A DNA stretch of 64,000 nt from positions 62,001-126,000 of the forward strand of contig CAKZLK010000047.1 in the NCBI GenBank assembly GCA_937125455.1, in the 5' to 3' direction. The DNA comes from an uncultured Aequorivita sp. (GTDB taxonomy: Bacteria; Bacteroidota; Bacteroidia; Flavobacteriales; Flavobacteriaceae). Positions 25,971-35,505 of this stretch are shown piece by piece (the stretch's first letter is position 1; every line of letters starts with the position of its first letter). The notes beneath the pieces are model-generated. The model did not search any database. It saw only the letters and a list, made by a program, of their open reading frames with translations, and was not told where the DNA came from. Both the position numbers and the translations under genes were made by a program.

Positions 25971-27494
25971 TCAAAAGAAGCCTAGTTTTTGTTTGTCGTA
26001 AGAAATCAACATGTTTTTAGTTTGTCTGTAATGGTCGAGCATCATTTTATGGTTTTCACGACCAATTCCAGATTTTTTATAGCCTCCAAAAGGAGCGTGT
26101 GCTGGATATGAATGATAGTTGTTTACCCAAACACGTCCTGCTTTCACTTTTCTGGCAACTTGATAGGCTTGATGCATATCACGTGTCCAAACGCCTGCAC
26201 CAAGACCGTAAAGCGTGTCATTGGCTATTTCAATAGCTTCTTCTTCATCCTTAAAAGTCGTAACACAAACTACAGGTCCAAAAATTTCTTCTTGGAAAAC
26301 CCTCATTTTATTATTGCCTTTAAATATTGTGGGTTGAATGTAGAAACCACCTTCCAAGCCTTCATTGTATGCTGGCTCACCGCCTGTAAGCACATCACAT
26401 CCTTCTTCTTTTCCTATTTTTAGGTAGTTCAGGATTTTTTCATATTGATCATTGGAAGCCTGAGCACCCATCATAGTTTCTGGATCTAAGGGATGGCCTA
26501 TCTTTATTGCTTTGGTGCGTTCAACTACACGAGCCATAAAATCATCATAAATGCTTTCCTCTACCAATATACGCGAGGGACAGGTACAAACCTCACCTTG
26601 ATTAAAAGCGAAGAGTACGGCGCCTTCAATGGCTTTGTCAAAGAAATCATCGTCGGCATCCATAATGCTTTTAAAGAAAATATTGGGTGATTTTCCACCG
26701 AGTTCCAAAGTAACTGGAATGATATTTTTTGAGGCATATTGCATAATAAGTTGACCAGTAGTAGTTTCACCCGTAAATGCAATCTTATTGATTCTAGAGC
26801 TAGAAGCCAATGGTTTTCCTGCTTCCAAACCGAAACCATTCACAATATTCAAAACACCTGCGGGAACAATATCCTGAATTAATTCTGCTAGAATCATAAT
26901 ACTTACCGGAGTTTGCTCAGCTGGCTTTAGTATTATACAGTTTCCGGCAGCAAGTGCTGGGGCAAGTTTCCAAGTAGCCATTAAAAGCGGAAAGTTCCAA
27001 GGAATTATTTGTCCAACTACTCCAAGAGGTTCCCAAATATTAAGCGACAATGTATTTCCATCCAGTTCGCTGGCGCCGCCTTCTTCAGCTCTTATAGCAC
27101 CTGCAAAATATCTAAAATGATCTACCGCCAATGGAAGATCTGCGGCAGTGGTTTCACGAATGGGTTTTCCATTGTCCCAAGTCTCGGCTCTTGCAAGCAA
27201 GTCTATATTTTTTTCTATTACGTCAGCAATTTTAAGTAGCATATTGCTTCGTTCGGTTGCAGAGGTATTGTTCCAGCTTTTTGCGGCTTCCCAAGCAGCA
27301 TCTAACGCTATATCGATATCTTCTTGAGTGGAACGAGCTACTTTCGTAAATGTGTTTCCGTCAACGGGAGATATGCTTTCAAAATATTCTCCTTTTACGG
27401 GTGCTACCCATTTTCCACCTATAAAATTGTCGTAAGTATCTTTAAACTTTGGTTTTTCAAAAGTCTTTCCGGTATCTGTCTGAATATCGCTCAT
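25971..27494 (-). CDS. NAD-dependent aldehyde dehydrogenase (acetaldehyde/ExaC type)
   Basis: The 507-residue enzyme oxidises an aldehyde to the acid with NAD. The cofactor and active-site motifs are in order: [12 protein letters not shown] (161-172), KPAEQTP (200-206), TGETTTG (251-257), catalytic Glu264 in ELGGKSP and catalytic Cys303 in NQGEVCTCP, then [10 protein letters not shown] and [16 protein letters not shown] near the end. The CTC variation after the nucleophile and the DUF779 neighbour fit the AldB/ExaC acetaldehyde dehydrogenase group. It is divergent from an AraC regulator gene at 27607, which probably controls it. A terminator follows. Confidence 0.94.
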   Translation of the reverse strand: MSDIQTDTGKTFEKPKFKDTYDNFIGGKWVAPVKGEYFESISPVDGNTFTKVARSTQEDIDIALDAAWEAAKSWNNTSATERSNMLLKIADVIEKNIDLLARAETWDNGKPIRETTAADLPLAVDHFRYFAGAIRAEEGGASELDGNTLSLNIWEPLGVVGQIIPWNFPLLMATWKLAPALAAGNCIILKPAEQTPVSIMILAELIQDIVPAGVLNIVNGFGLEAGKPLASSSRINKIAFTGETTTGQLIMQYASKNIIPVTLELGGKSPNIFFKSIMDADDDFFDKAIEGAVLFAFNQGEVCTCPSRILVEESIYDDFMARVVERTKAIKIGHPLDPETMMGAQASNDQYEKILNYLKIGKEEGCDVLTGGEPAYNEGLEGGFYIQPTIFKGNNKMRVFQEEIFGPVVCVTTFKDEEEAIEIANDTLYGLGAGVWTRDMHQAYQVARKVKAGRVWVNNYHSYPAHAPFGGYKKSGIGRENHKMMLDHYRQTKNMLISYDKQKLGFF

Positions 27495-27538
27495 AATAAT
27501 AATTTTAGAATGTTAAACTGTGAATTATATAATTTCTT

Positions 27539-27560
27539 TAAAGATATTTTGATAATATCT
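27539..27560 (-). promoter_or_regulatory. Promoter box and overlapping inverted repeat (candidate operator)
   Basis: Leftward, TATCTTTA (27546-27539) is close to the -7 consensus TAnnTTTG, and an ATTG lies 18 bases upstream. The inverted repeat AGATATT / AATATCT with a five-base spacer (27542-27560) overlaps this box. Its place between the aldehyde dehydrogenase and AraC genes makes it a candidate site for the AraC protein. Confidence 0.4.
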
Positions 27561-27606
27561 CAATCAATTGAACAATTCTATTAAAGAGTAACACATTTCC
27601 GTATTT

Positions 27607-28563
27607 ATGAAAGAAATAGGTGTTTTTTTCGTAATATTGAGTATGGAGCACTCATTGCGAAAACATAGGGAAAGCCGAAAAATATATACGTTGGTGGAAA
27701 ACCGGACGACCTATAATGCGGAGTATGCTGAGTTAAATATTTTTGAAACCCACCGACCCGCTGAAAAGGTCTCCCTTACTTTTGATTTTCCTGTAATTGC
27801 CAGTATGCTTACCGGAAAGAAAATCATGCATTTAAAAAACCTTCCCGATTTTGAATTTCTTCCAGGCGAATCGGTTGTAATGCCTGCCAATGAAGAAATG
27901 GTTATTGACTTCCCCATTGCAAGAGAAGACAGCCCCACCCAATGTTTAGCTCTGGGTATTGATCCCGAAAAGATTAGTGAAGTTGCTTCTAAATTCAATC
28001 AATTGGTTTCCATTGAAGAAGAAAATAACAATTGGAATTTGGATAAAGGAGCTGCATCACATTTAACCAATCAGATAGAGGTGAATTATTTAATAGATAG
28101 GCTTCTTAAAACTTTTACCCATAATACTGCTTCAAAAGATGTATTGTTGGATCTCATGATTCAGGAGTTGATTGTTCGATTGTTACAGACAAAAGCCAAG
28201 CAGAGTATTTTGAATGATAGCTTGAATATTTTCAGTGATACTCGGATTGGAACGGTAGTTAAATTTATAAAAGAGAATTTGACGGATCGAAGCATCAGTG
28301 TGGATCAGCTGGCAGAAAAGGCTTATATGAGTTCGTCCAGTTTTCACAAAAAGTTTAAAAACACCTTGGGAATTTCTCCTATTGATTTTATGAATTCTGA
28401 AAAAATAAAGTTCGCCAAGAAATTGATGAAGGAAAACAAAAACATGCTTATCTCTGAAATAGCCTTTAAGTCTGGCTTTAACAATGTGAGCTATTTCAAC
28501 CGTCAGTTTAAAAAGTTGGAGTTAATGACACCACAACAGTTTATTTTTTCTGTTCGAAAATAA
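27607..28563 (+). CDS. AraC family transcriptional regulator
   Basis: The 318-residue product has an AraC-type N-terminal sensing domain (about 15-185, with SLTFDFPVIASMLTGKKIMH) and a C-terminal double helix-turn-helix (LTDRSISVDQLAEKAYMSSS then FHKKFKNTLGISPIDFMNSE, and ISEIAFKSGFNNVSYFNRQF). The start is uncertain: ATG 27607 gives 318 residues, ATG 27643 gives 306 and removes a hydrophobic leader that is unlike homologues. It is divergent from the aldehyde dehydrogenase gene with 112 bases between, so it most likely regulates that gene in response to an aldehyde or alcohol. Confidence 0.9.
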   Translation: MKEIGVFFVILSMEHSLRKHRESRKIYTLVENRTTYNAEYAELNIFETHRPAEKVSLTFDFPVIASMLTGKKIMHLKNLPDFEFLPGESVVMPANEEMVIDFPIAREDSPTQCLALGIDPEKISEVASKFNQLVSIEEENNNWNLDKGAASHLTNQIEVNYLIDRLLKTFTHNTASKDVLLDLMIQELIVRLLQTKAKQSILNDSLNIFSDTRIGTVVKFIKENLTDRSISVDQLAEKAYMSSSSFHKKFKNTLGISPIDFMNSEKIKFAKKLMKENKNMLISEIAFKSGFNNVSYFNRQFKKLELMTPQQFIFSVRK

Positions 28564-28564
28564 T

Positions 28565-30055
28565 CTAGTGGGAAGATTTTAAAGAGGAAAAAAATACAAA
28601 TCCAAACCCCAAGAAAAGCATTAAGTGAAACGGAAACAATCCAAAATCGCCGCCTTGGTCCCCCACTACAAAAGCACTGTACATTCCAAAAGCAAAATAG
28701 AGCATAAGTACGCCTTCAAAAATCACGTTGGGCGAAATGTTTTTAGTTAGGTATTTATTGCCTTTCCAACTTTCTTTTAAGTTGCTGATATTGAACTTTG
28801 GAGTTCTAATGAATTCACTTTTCTTTCCAAAATGTCCTTCCAAAACTGCTATAGAATTGTGGAGCGAAAAACCCATCGCCACTGAAAAAAACGTAAAAAA
28901 CATGGCGGAATATTTTAAAAAATGTTTAAAACCACCGCCGTAAATCACTTTGTATGTAAACCAATAACAGATAAAAAAGATAATCGTGCTTGCCACAAAG
29001 AAGCTCATTACATAAAAATACATTTTCAGATGCTCGTATTCGTTTTTGATGTAAAGCATTGGGATACTTAGGATAGCAACAATCAAAATATTTAGAAACA
29101 TAGTGCTGTTCAGCAAGTGAAGGAAACTATGTATTTTGGTTTTGAAGGGAATATCGTGGCTTTTAAAAACACGCCAAGCCATTTTTTGAAAGTTTTCGGC
29201 TCCGCCTTTATTCCAACGGAATTGTTGCGAACGGGCTGCACTAATTACCACGGGAAGTTCCGCAGGTGTTTCCACCTCTTCTAAGAACTTAAATTTCCAG
29301 TTTCTGAGCTGTGCCCGGTAGCTGAGATCCAAATCTTCGGTGAGCGTATCGCCTTCCCAATTGCCTGCATCCAGAATACACTCTTTACGCCATACACCTG
29401 CCGTTCCATTAAAATTTATGAAATGACCTTTGCTATTTCTTCCAACCTGCTCCAAAGTGAAATGTGCATCGAGCGCAAAAGCCTGCACACGTGTAAGTAT
29501 GGAATAATTTCGATTTAAATGCCCCCAGCGAGTTTGCACTACACCAATTTCTTCATCTTTAAAATAAGGAATGGTATTTTTCAACCAGTTTTTCTTCGGA
29601 AGAAAATCTGCGTCAAAAATCGCAATGTATTCCCCTTTGGCAGTTTTTAAACCTTCTTTAAGTGCACCCGCTTTAAAGCCTTCGCGAGTTTCACGAGTTA
29701 CATGTTGAATATCCAATCCCGTTTTTTGAAGTTCCTGAATGTGTTTTGCGGTTTCTTCAAAAGATTCATCAGTACTGTCGTCTAGTACCTGAATTTCCAG
29801 TTTATCCTTGGGATAATCAATTTCGGCAATATTGTTCAGTAAACGATCCATTACATATAGCTCGTTATAAACTGGAAGTTGAATAGTTACGTATGGAATT
29901 TCTTCTTCTTTTGAAAAATCAAAAGTTGGGGAAGATTTATGTTTTTTTCGAGCGTTTAAATAGTTGAATAACAGGTTCAATTGCGCCAATGCGTACATAA
30001 AGATGAGGAGCAAGGCGATTGAGTATATAGTAATGATTATGAATTCAAGAATCAT
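28565..30055 (-). CDS. Membrane glycosyltransferase family 2 (cellulose-synthase-like)
   Basis: The 496-residue product has one N-terminal membrane helix, a cytoplasmic GT2 catalytic domain (VTIQLPVYNE, DDSTDES, IFDADFLPKK with the DxD, TEDLDLSYRAQLRNW with the TED motif, and QQFRWNKGG with the Q..RW motif), and about four C-terminal membrane helices. QxxRW plus TED is the processive or cellulose-synthase-like signature, seen also in glucosyl- and mannosyl-transferases of glycolipid synthesis. It overlaps the upstream glycosyltransferase gene by 4 bases. The sugar and acceptor are not known. Confidence 0.88.
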   Translation of the reverse strand: MILEFIIITIYSIALLLIFMYALAQLNLLFNYLNARKKHKSSPTFDFSKEEEIPYVTIQLPVYNELYVMDRLLNNIAEIDYPKDKLEIQVLDDSTDESFEETAKHIQELQKTGLDIQHVTRETREGFKAGALKEGLKTAKGEYIAIFDADFLPKKNWLKNTIPYFKDEEIGVVQTRWGHLNRNYSILTRVQAFALDAHFTLEQVGRNSKGHFINFNGTAGVWRKECILDAGNWEGDTLTEDLDLSYRAQLRNWKFKFLEEVETPAELPVVISAARSQQFRWNKGGAENFQKMAWRVFKSHDIPFKTKIHSFLHLLNSTMFLNILIVAILSIPMLYIKNEYEHLKMYFYVMSFFVASTIIFFICYWFTYKVIYGGGFKHFLKYSAMFFTFFSVAMGFSLHNSIAVLEGHFGKKSEFIRTPKFNISNLKESWKGNKYLTKNISPNVIFEGVLMLYFAFGMYSAFVVGDQGGDFGLFPFHLMLFLGFGFVFFSSLKSSH

Positions 30056-30747
30056 TTTTTGAAACTGTATTTAAAGATCCAGCTTAGGATTTTCACGCCA
30101 GCAAATATAGCACCTTTTACCGTACCCGAAACTTTTGAGACACCAATGCGGTTTTTATATTTTACGGGAACTTCGGTATATGTAAAATTCTTTTTCAAAA
30201 CCTTCAGTTGCATTTCTACCGTCCAGCCATAGGTTTTGTCTTGCATATTAAGCTGAAGTAACTTTTCATATTTTATAGCCCGAAACGGCCCAAGATCGGT
30301 AAATGTTGAATTGAAAAAAAGGCTCATTAATTTGGTTGCCAGTTCGTTGCCGAAGCGTTGCGGAAAGGTCATAGATCCAGTTTCGCGTAACTCTTTTACT
30401 CGGGCACCCACTACAAAATCGGTATCGTTCTCGATAATAGGTGCGATAATTTTTGTCAATTCCTCAGGATAATCACTATAATCTCCATCCAGAAAGACCA
30501 CAATGTCTGGTTTTAAATTTTCTTCTGAAATGTATTCCATTCCTTTTAAACAAGCATTTCCATAGCCAGCATTTGGTTGAAAAAGCACGGTTGCTCTAGC
30601 TTTTTTGGCAACCTCTGCTGTGGTATCGGTAGAATTGTTATCAACCACAATTATTTCTGAAACGATACTTGGAATTTCAGCAATCACCTTCCCAATAGAA
30701 TCTTCTTCGTTAAAAGCGGGAATGATTACTTTAATATTTTTTTGCAT
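30052..30747 (-). CDS. Glycosyltransferase family 2 (dolichol-phosphate mannosyltransferase-like)
   Basis: The 231-residue product opens KVIIPAFNEEDSIGKVIAEI and carries VVDNNSTDTTAEVA, FLDGDYSDYPEE (DxD in DGDYSD) and a basic C-terminus. The pattern fits the DPM1/DPG-synthase-like subfamily that transfers a sugar from a nucleotide donor to a polyprenyl phosphate or other lipid acceptor. It has no membrane helices. The last 4 bases overlap the next glycosyltransferase gene, so the pair probably works on one pathway, such as a glycolipid or an S-layer or exopolysaccharide sugar. Confidence 0.88.
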   Translation of the reverse strand: MQKNIKVIIPAFNEEDSIGKVIAEIPSIVSEIIVVDNNSTDTTAEVAKKARATVLFQPNAGYGNACLKGMEYISEENLKPDIVVFLDGDYSDYPEELTKIIAPIIENDTDFVVGARVKELRETGSMTFPQRFGNELATKLMSLFFNSTFTDLGPFRAIKYEKLLQLNMQDKTYGWTVEMQLKVLKKNFTYTEVPVKYKNRIGVSKVSGTVKGAIFAGVKILSWIFKYSFKK

Positions 30748-30853
30748 TAAAAACCTGTGGAATTTGTGGAGTGCGAATTTCAGAAAAATTTATGACAATA
30801 TGTTGGACGCATATTAATGCAACACCTAACAGGTTTCAAAAACTTTTTGGTTA

Positions 30854-32440
30854 TTATTTGTTCACATAACTCATTAAGTCTAGGTCATTCCCAAGAAGAA
30901 TTTCGTTGCTATTGATACGTTTTTCAAGTGATCCATTTTCGAGTTTTAAAACTCCACGAGGGCAAACTGCTGAGCAGATTCCGCAGCCAACGCAACTGGA
31001 ACGCACAATATTTTCACCTTTTTGAGCATAAGCGCGAACATCGATTCCCATTTCGCAATACGTGGAGCAATTTCCACAACTAATACATTGCCCGCCGTTG
31101 GTAGTTATTCTAAAACGCGAAAACAAGCGTTGCTGAAAGCCAAGTATTGCAGCCATTGGGCAACCAAAACGGCACCAAACGCGACTGCCAAAAATAGGAT
31201 AGAACCCAACACCAATTACTCCGCTAAATACAGCTCCAATCATAAAACCATACGATTGACGCAAAGTTTCGGCTTCAATAAGAAACAAGGTTTTCCCCGT
31301 AGTATAATGTAGCGCAATCAATGCAATTATAATTACGAAATAAGCAATAGAACCAATTCGGGCATCTTTTTGTAATTCTTCTCTTTTAAAAATCCAAACA
31401 CCTAAAAAAACAAGTGTTAAAAGGACGGCTACGCTAATGAGAAAGACATCTTTAGTCAGCCAATATTTTGAACTGTCATCGCCTAAATAAGAGTGAATCA
31501 CTGCTGTGGTCATTAAAACCACAAAAACCAAAACGCTGTGAATTACCCAACGTTCCACTTTCCAAGCTACCTGCCTTTTATCGCTTAAATGACGAAAAGG
31601 ATCCCCAGCGGTTTCTGCCAAGCCACCACAACCGCAAACCCATGAGCAGTACCATCGTTTACCGTATTTATAGGTTAATATTGGAGTAATTATAAAGATT
31701 GATACAATCCCAAAAATTAGAAGTCCTAAACCAATATCTCCAGCGGAAATAAATTCATCTACCCGATATTGTTCAAAATTATAATAATTGAGGGGCCAAA
31801 TATTTTTCAGGTCGTAATATGGTAATTTAAAACTATCTGAGTTTAAACGGGACATAAGTTCCGGTATTAAAAAAGCAAAACCCAGTTGAAAGAACATAAC
31901 TGAAAACGTCCGAAGTTTTTCGTATTTGTTGTGGCGGTATTTTAGAATGAATTTTATTCCAAAAGCCAGTATAGCTAAAGTGTAAAGGGTGCCATAAACA
32001 AACCATTGACTTGCAGGCCCACCGTTCAGCAATTTGCTCAACGGGTCAAAAAGAGAAACAATGCCCTTATTTTCACCATCCTGAACCAATCCCAAATACT
32101 GCGGAAACCAATAAAGCACAACATAGAAAAGTGTGACGATTATTCCTAAAATCCAAGCCCAAAATCCACGGGAGGATAGCGACTTAAAATAAACCCCATC
32201 ATTTTTTATTCCTTCGTGTTTATTTAAATACGCTGCAGTGGAAAACCAAATAATTCCAGTACCGATCATAACCAAAGAAAGGGTTAGCCACAAAGGTTTG
32301 TTTGGAAAATTTAGGTTGAAAAATGCTAAAAAAAGTACCGCTAAGCCAATAAGACCAATGGCAGAAGCAATTTTTTGTTGGGTATTGATTGTTTTTGGCG
32401 GCTCGCCCGTGAGTGACATATTTCGTTGAACAGTGCTCAT
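30854..32440 (-). CDS. NapH/CcoG-like membrane 4Fe-4S ferredoxin
   Basis: The product (528 residues) has about nine membrane helices and a NapH-type core: the paired WYCSWVCGCGG and VWCRFGCPMAA motifs of the 4Fe-4S-binding membrane domain, and two ferredoxin clusters near the C-terminus (CISCGNCSTYCEMG and SCVGCGICSAVCPRG). Proteins of the NapH/CcoG/NosR/RdxA group pass electrons across the membrane to periplasmic or membrane reductases or metallochaperones. It is encoded 3 bases after the FAD oxidoreductase gene, so the two probably form an electron-transfer pair. The terminal acceptor is not in this window. Confidence 0.85.
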   Translation of the reverse strand: MSTVQRNMSLTGEPPKTINTQQKIASAIGLIGLAVLFLAFFNLNFPNKPLWLTLSLVMIGTGIIWFSTAAYLNKHEGIKNDGVYFKSLSSRGFWAWILGIIVTLFYVVLYWFPQYLGLVQDGENKGIVSLFDPLSKLLNGGPASQWFVYGTLYTLAILAFGIKFILKYRHNKYEKLRTFSVMFFQLGFAFLIPELMSRLNSDSFKLPYYDLKNIWPLNYYNFEQYRVDEFISAGDIGLGLLIFGIVSIFIITPILTYKYGKRWYCSWVCGCGGLAETAGDPFRHLSDKRQVAWKVERWVIHSVLVFVVLMTTAVIHSYLGDDSSKYWLTKDVFLISVAVLLTLVFLGVWIFKREELQKDARIGSIAYFVIIIALIALHYTTGKTLFLIEAETLRQSYGFMIGAVFSGVIGVGFYPIFGSRVWCRFGCPMAAILGFQQRLFSRFRITTNGGQCISCGNCSTYCEMGIDVRAYAQKGENIVRSSCVGCGICSAVCPRGVLKLENGSLEKRINSNEILLGNDLDLMSYVNK

Positions 32441-32443
32441 AAA

Positions 32444-33745
32444 TTATACAGTTACAGGTTGATTGGCGTATGCTGCCTGAATTTCCTTTTCATAATTCTT
32501 GAAAAATTCAGGATCAAAATTGGCTTGTTTTAGGTTTTGGATTACGTAATCCACACTTCTTTTTTCATTAAGCCACCTATCAAAGACCTCGTGTTTCATT
32601 CGAATTCCGAAGGTGTTTATCCCCAAAAATTTACCATTTTCTTTTTTATAGGAAATGGTTATACACCGAAGATCGCTCTTGCATTTCCAATGAAATTGCG
32701 CTTCGTACTCTTTTTTTCTACTGTCTGAAAAAACCCAGCCGTAGGTTTGGTATTCAATATCAAAAAACTTGGCACTATTAAACCAGTTTCCAGGATTGTA
32801 TTCAAATGGTTTTCCGCAAATTGTTTGTGCCAAAGCTTCGCCCATCATCCTTCCCGTATACCAAACAGCTTCCACAGGCGGGCGATTCCCGATAGCTTCA
32901 CGTTGTTGCGCACAGTCGCCAATGGCATATACATTTTTAATATTGGTTTCTAGTAATCGGTTTACCAAAATACCTTTGTCTGTTTCAATTTTTGAATTTT
33001 TCAGAAAAGAAATTTGTGGTTTTACACCCGTAGTAATTCCAACTACGCCACATGGAATTTCTTCTCCCGTTTTAGTGACAATGGAACGAACGTGGCCTTT
33101 TTCGTCGGCTAAAATTTTATCAAGCTCTGAATTATGCCGTAGATCTACACCGTGGGAAATTATGTGGCGCGAAATCATTTCTGCATCTGGTTTTGGCAGT
33201 GTGCCTGCCCAAAAAGCAGATTCGCGGACGAGCATTGTTACTTCAATATTTCGGGTATGCAGCATTTCGGCCATTTCTACACCAATCAGGCCGCCGCCAA
33301 TAATTACAGCACGTGGACATTCTTTATTATTTGGGGCATATTTTTCCAAGTTTTCCAAATCCTGTTTGGAAACCAACCCTTGTACTCCCTTCAAATCTTG
33401 GCCCTCCCAATCATAGAAACTTGTTGTAGATCCTGTGGCAATTATCAACTTGTCATAACCGATGTTTCCGCCCTCTTTAAAGTAAAGCGTTTGAGTGTCG
33501 GTGTCAACTTTTTCAACATACCCTTTTTTAAGTTCTAGGCTATTTTTTCCCCAAAACCAACTTTCATAGGGTTCAATATCGCGCCAGCGCATGTGACCCA
33601 TGTACACATACATTAAAGCGGTACGGGAGAAAAAATGGTCAGCTTCTGCTGAAATTATAGTTATCTTTTTGTCGGAAATTTTTCGAATATGCCGCGCTGC
33701 GGTAATACCTGCAATACCGTTGCCAATAATGACGATGTGCTCCAT
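32444..33745 (-). CDS. FAD-dependent NAD(P)H oxidoreductase (nitrite/rubredoxin reductase-like)
   Basis: The 433-residue product shows an FAD-binding Rossmann motif GNGIAGITAARHI at the N-terminus, a central NAD(P)-binding motif VIIGGGLIGVEMAEML and the second FAD motif VYAIGDCAQQ. This is the pyridine nucleotide-disulphide oxidoreductase fold used by NirB, rubredoxin and ferredoxin reductases. Its C-terminus (about 330-430) is unlike that of classic members. It lies directly upstream of the NapH-like gene. Electron delivery from NAD(P)H to that membrane protein is the likely role. Confidence 0.88.
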   Translation of the reverse strand: MEHIVIIGNGIAGITAARHIRKISDKKITIISAEADHFFSRTALMYVYMGHMRWRDIEPYESWFWGKNSLELKKGYVEKVDTDTQTLYFKEGGNIGYDKLIIATGSTTSFYDWEGQDLKGVQGLVSKQDLENLEKYAPNNKECPRAVIIGGGLIGVEMAEMLHTRNIEVTMLVRESAFWAGTLPKPDAEMISRHIISHGVDLRHNSELDKILADEKGHVRSIVTKTGEEIPCGVVGITTGVKPQISFLKNSKIETDKGILVNRLLETNIKNVYAIGDCAQQREAIGNRPPVEAVWYTGRMMGEALAQTICGKPFEYNPGNWFNSAKFFDIEYQTYGWVFSDSRKKEYEAQFHWKCKSDLRCITISYKKENGKFLGINTFGIRMKHEVFDRWLNEKRSVDYVIQNLKQANFDPEFFKNYEKEIQAAYANQPVTV

Positions 33746-33886
33746 GATGTTGAAGATATTTGATTGGTGTTTTCTTCAGTCGTTTATAAATTTACGCAAT
33801 TACAGTTCGGGGCGTTTTAAAAGGGGTATTAAAGTTTCTATAAATTCTAAATAAAGTACTACATTCATTGATAATTTATTTTTAAA

Positions 33887-34963
33887 ATGAAAATATCACT
33901 TCGCAAGCTAGTTTGTGTTTTCCTTTTTCCATTTCTTTTGGGATGCCTCCAAAAGCATGATTCTTCTAAAACAATGGCTGATAATAAAGTTGAAAAAGAA
34001 AATAAACATTCATCGGTTTCAAAAATAAACGGAGTGAGTTTTGTTGCTTCCAAAGACTCCATTTTGCAGAAAAATATAGCCCCGTTAAAAAATGTTTACG
34101 CAGACTATGCGGCTATCATGCCTTTTGGGTTTATTAAAAGTCTGGAACATCCTGAAGTCATTTACAATCAGGAAAGACAATGGTTTGGGGAAACACGCGA
34201 AGGTGCAAAGCAATACATAGCGATGCTTCATAAAAACGACATTAAGGTTATGATGAAACCACAAATTTGGGTGTGGCACGGCGAGTTTACGGGATTGCTG
34301 AAAATGGCTTCAGAAGAAGATTGGCTTGAACTTGAAAATTCATACAAAAAATTTATAATCGATTTTGCGAAAGTTGCTGAAGAAGAGGATGTGGAAATTT
34401 TTTGTATTGGTACGGAATTGGAAAAATTTATTGAACACCGTCCCGAATATTGGCGAAATCTGATAGCTGAGGTTAAGAATGTGTATAGCGGAAAACTCAC
34501 CTATGCAGCCAATTGGGATGAATACAAGCGCGTACCGTTTTGGAATGATTTGGATTATATTGGCGTGGACGCCTATTTTCCTGTTGCAGAAAGTAAAACT
34601 CCAACGGTTGAGGAGTCGCGTTCCGGATGGCAAAACTGGAAGGAAGAATTAAAAAGGGTTTCAGAAATAGAAAACAAAAAAATTCTATTTACCGAATACG
34701 GCTATCGAAGCGTCGATTTCGCAGGAAAGGAGCCTTGGGAAAGCAACTATAAATTAACTTCTATTAATTTTGAAGCGCAGAACAATACGTTGCGTGGTTT
34801 GTATGAAGAAGTTTGGAATGAACGATGGTTTGCGGGTGGATTTCTCTGGAAATGGTTTATTTCTCATGACAGCGTTGGTGGAGAAACGGACAATCAATTT
34901 ACACCACAAAACAAACCTGCAGAAGTTATTGTGGCAAAATATTATAAAAAGTTTGGAAAATAA
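33887..34963 (+). CDS. GH113-type glycoside hydrolase lipoprotein
   Basis: The 358-residue product has a lipoprotein signal with lipobox LLGC (Cys20) and a TIM-barrel with the two acidic residues typical of family GH113: Glu177 in IGTELEKF, the likely acid/base, and Glu270 in LFTEYGYRS, the likely nucleophile. VMMKPQIWVWHGEF and YIGVDAYFPV are also characteristic. GH113 members are beta-mannanases, but related surface lipoproteins are often of unknown specificity. It converges on the hemerythrin gene, 12 bases apart. Confidence 0.85.
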   Translation: MKISLRKLVCVFLFPFLLGCLQKHDSSKTMADNKVEKENKHSSVSKINGVSFVASKDSILQKNIAPLKNVYADYAAIMPFGFIKSLEHPEVIYNQERQWFGETREGAKQYIAMLHKNDIKVMMKPQIWVWHGEFTGLLKMASEEDWLELENSYKKFIIDFAKVAEEEDVEIFCIGTELEKFIEHRPEYWRNLIAEVKNVYSGKLTYAANWDEYKRVPFWNDLDYIGVDAYFPVAESKTPTVEESRSGWQNWKEELKRVSEIENKKILFTEYGYRSVDFAGKEPWESNYKLTSINFEAQNNTLRGLYEEVWNERWFAGGFLWKWFISHDSVGGETDNQFTPQNKPAEVIVAKYYKKFGK

Positions 34964-34975
34964 ACCAGTATTGTA

Positions 34976-35410
34976 TTATCGGTGCTTTTTCATTTCTTCC
35001 AGATAATCCTTGGCAATAGCTGTTTTTTGAGTTTCAGAGAATACCTTTCCTGCAAGTTGAAAAAAACTGTGTTCTTCATCGTCAAGATGATGCTCTACTT
35101 TTTCACACAACTGTTTTGCATATACCAACCAAGCTGGTGAATCCATATCTGTTTCGTTTATTTTTTCTATTAATTCATCCATCTCATGATGTTCGGCAAT
35201 TCCGTGGCGCGCATGTTCCTGCATCATGTCGTTATGGATTAAGGGCGAATAGAAAGTACGTTCCTCTGCGTCAGCGTGAATTTGTAGTTCGTGCTTTAAT
35301 TTCTCCCACATCTCCTTTCTACCTTTTGAATCACCCGAAGTGGAGGTTACCAAACGGCATAATTCGCGCTGTTTGTCGTGGTCTTTTCTAATGGCTTCAA
35401 AAATATTCAT
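34976..35410 (-). CDS. Hemerythrin-domain protein
   Basis: The 144-residue product has the hemerythrin HHE pattern of iron-binding residues: His10 in IRKDHDKQ, His/Glu in LQIHADAEERTFY, His in IAEHHEMDEL, and EHHLDDEE near the C-terminus. It is cytoplasmic, with no signal peptide. Such proteins bind O2, NO or iron-sulphur repair substrates; the role here is not determined. It lies just outside the arsenosugar cluster in the same orientation, separated by about 95 bases. Confidence 0.88.
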   Translation of the reverse strand: MNIFEAIRKDHDKQRELCRLVTSTSGDSKGRKEMWEKLKHELQIHADAEERTFYSPLIHNDMMQEHARHGIAEHHEMDELIEKINETDMDSPAWLVYAKQLCEKVEHHLDDEEHSFFQLAGKVFSETQKTAIAKDYLEEMKKHR

Positions 35411-35505
35411 AGCTGTTTTTATTATAGAATTTTTCTACAATATCTAAAAAATATTCTAATTAAAGAAGTCGAAAAGTGAAATATGTAAAACCGTTTATTT
35501 TTCAG

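Noticed and set aside
32769-33416. A 215-codon plus-strand frame
   Set aside because: It is antisense to the well-supported FAD oxidoreductase gene, and has no recognisable motif or start context.
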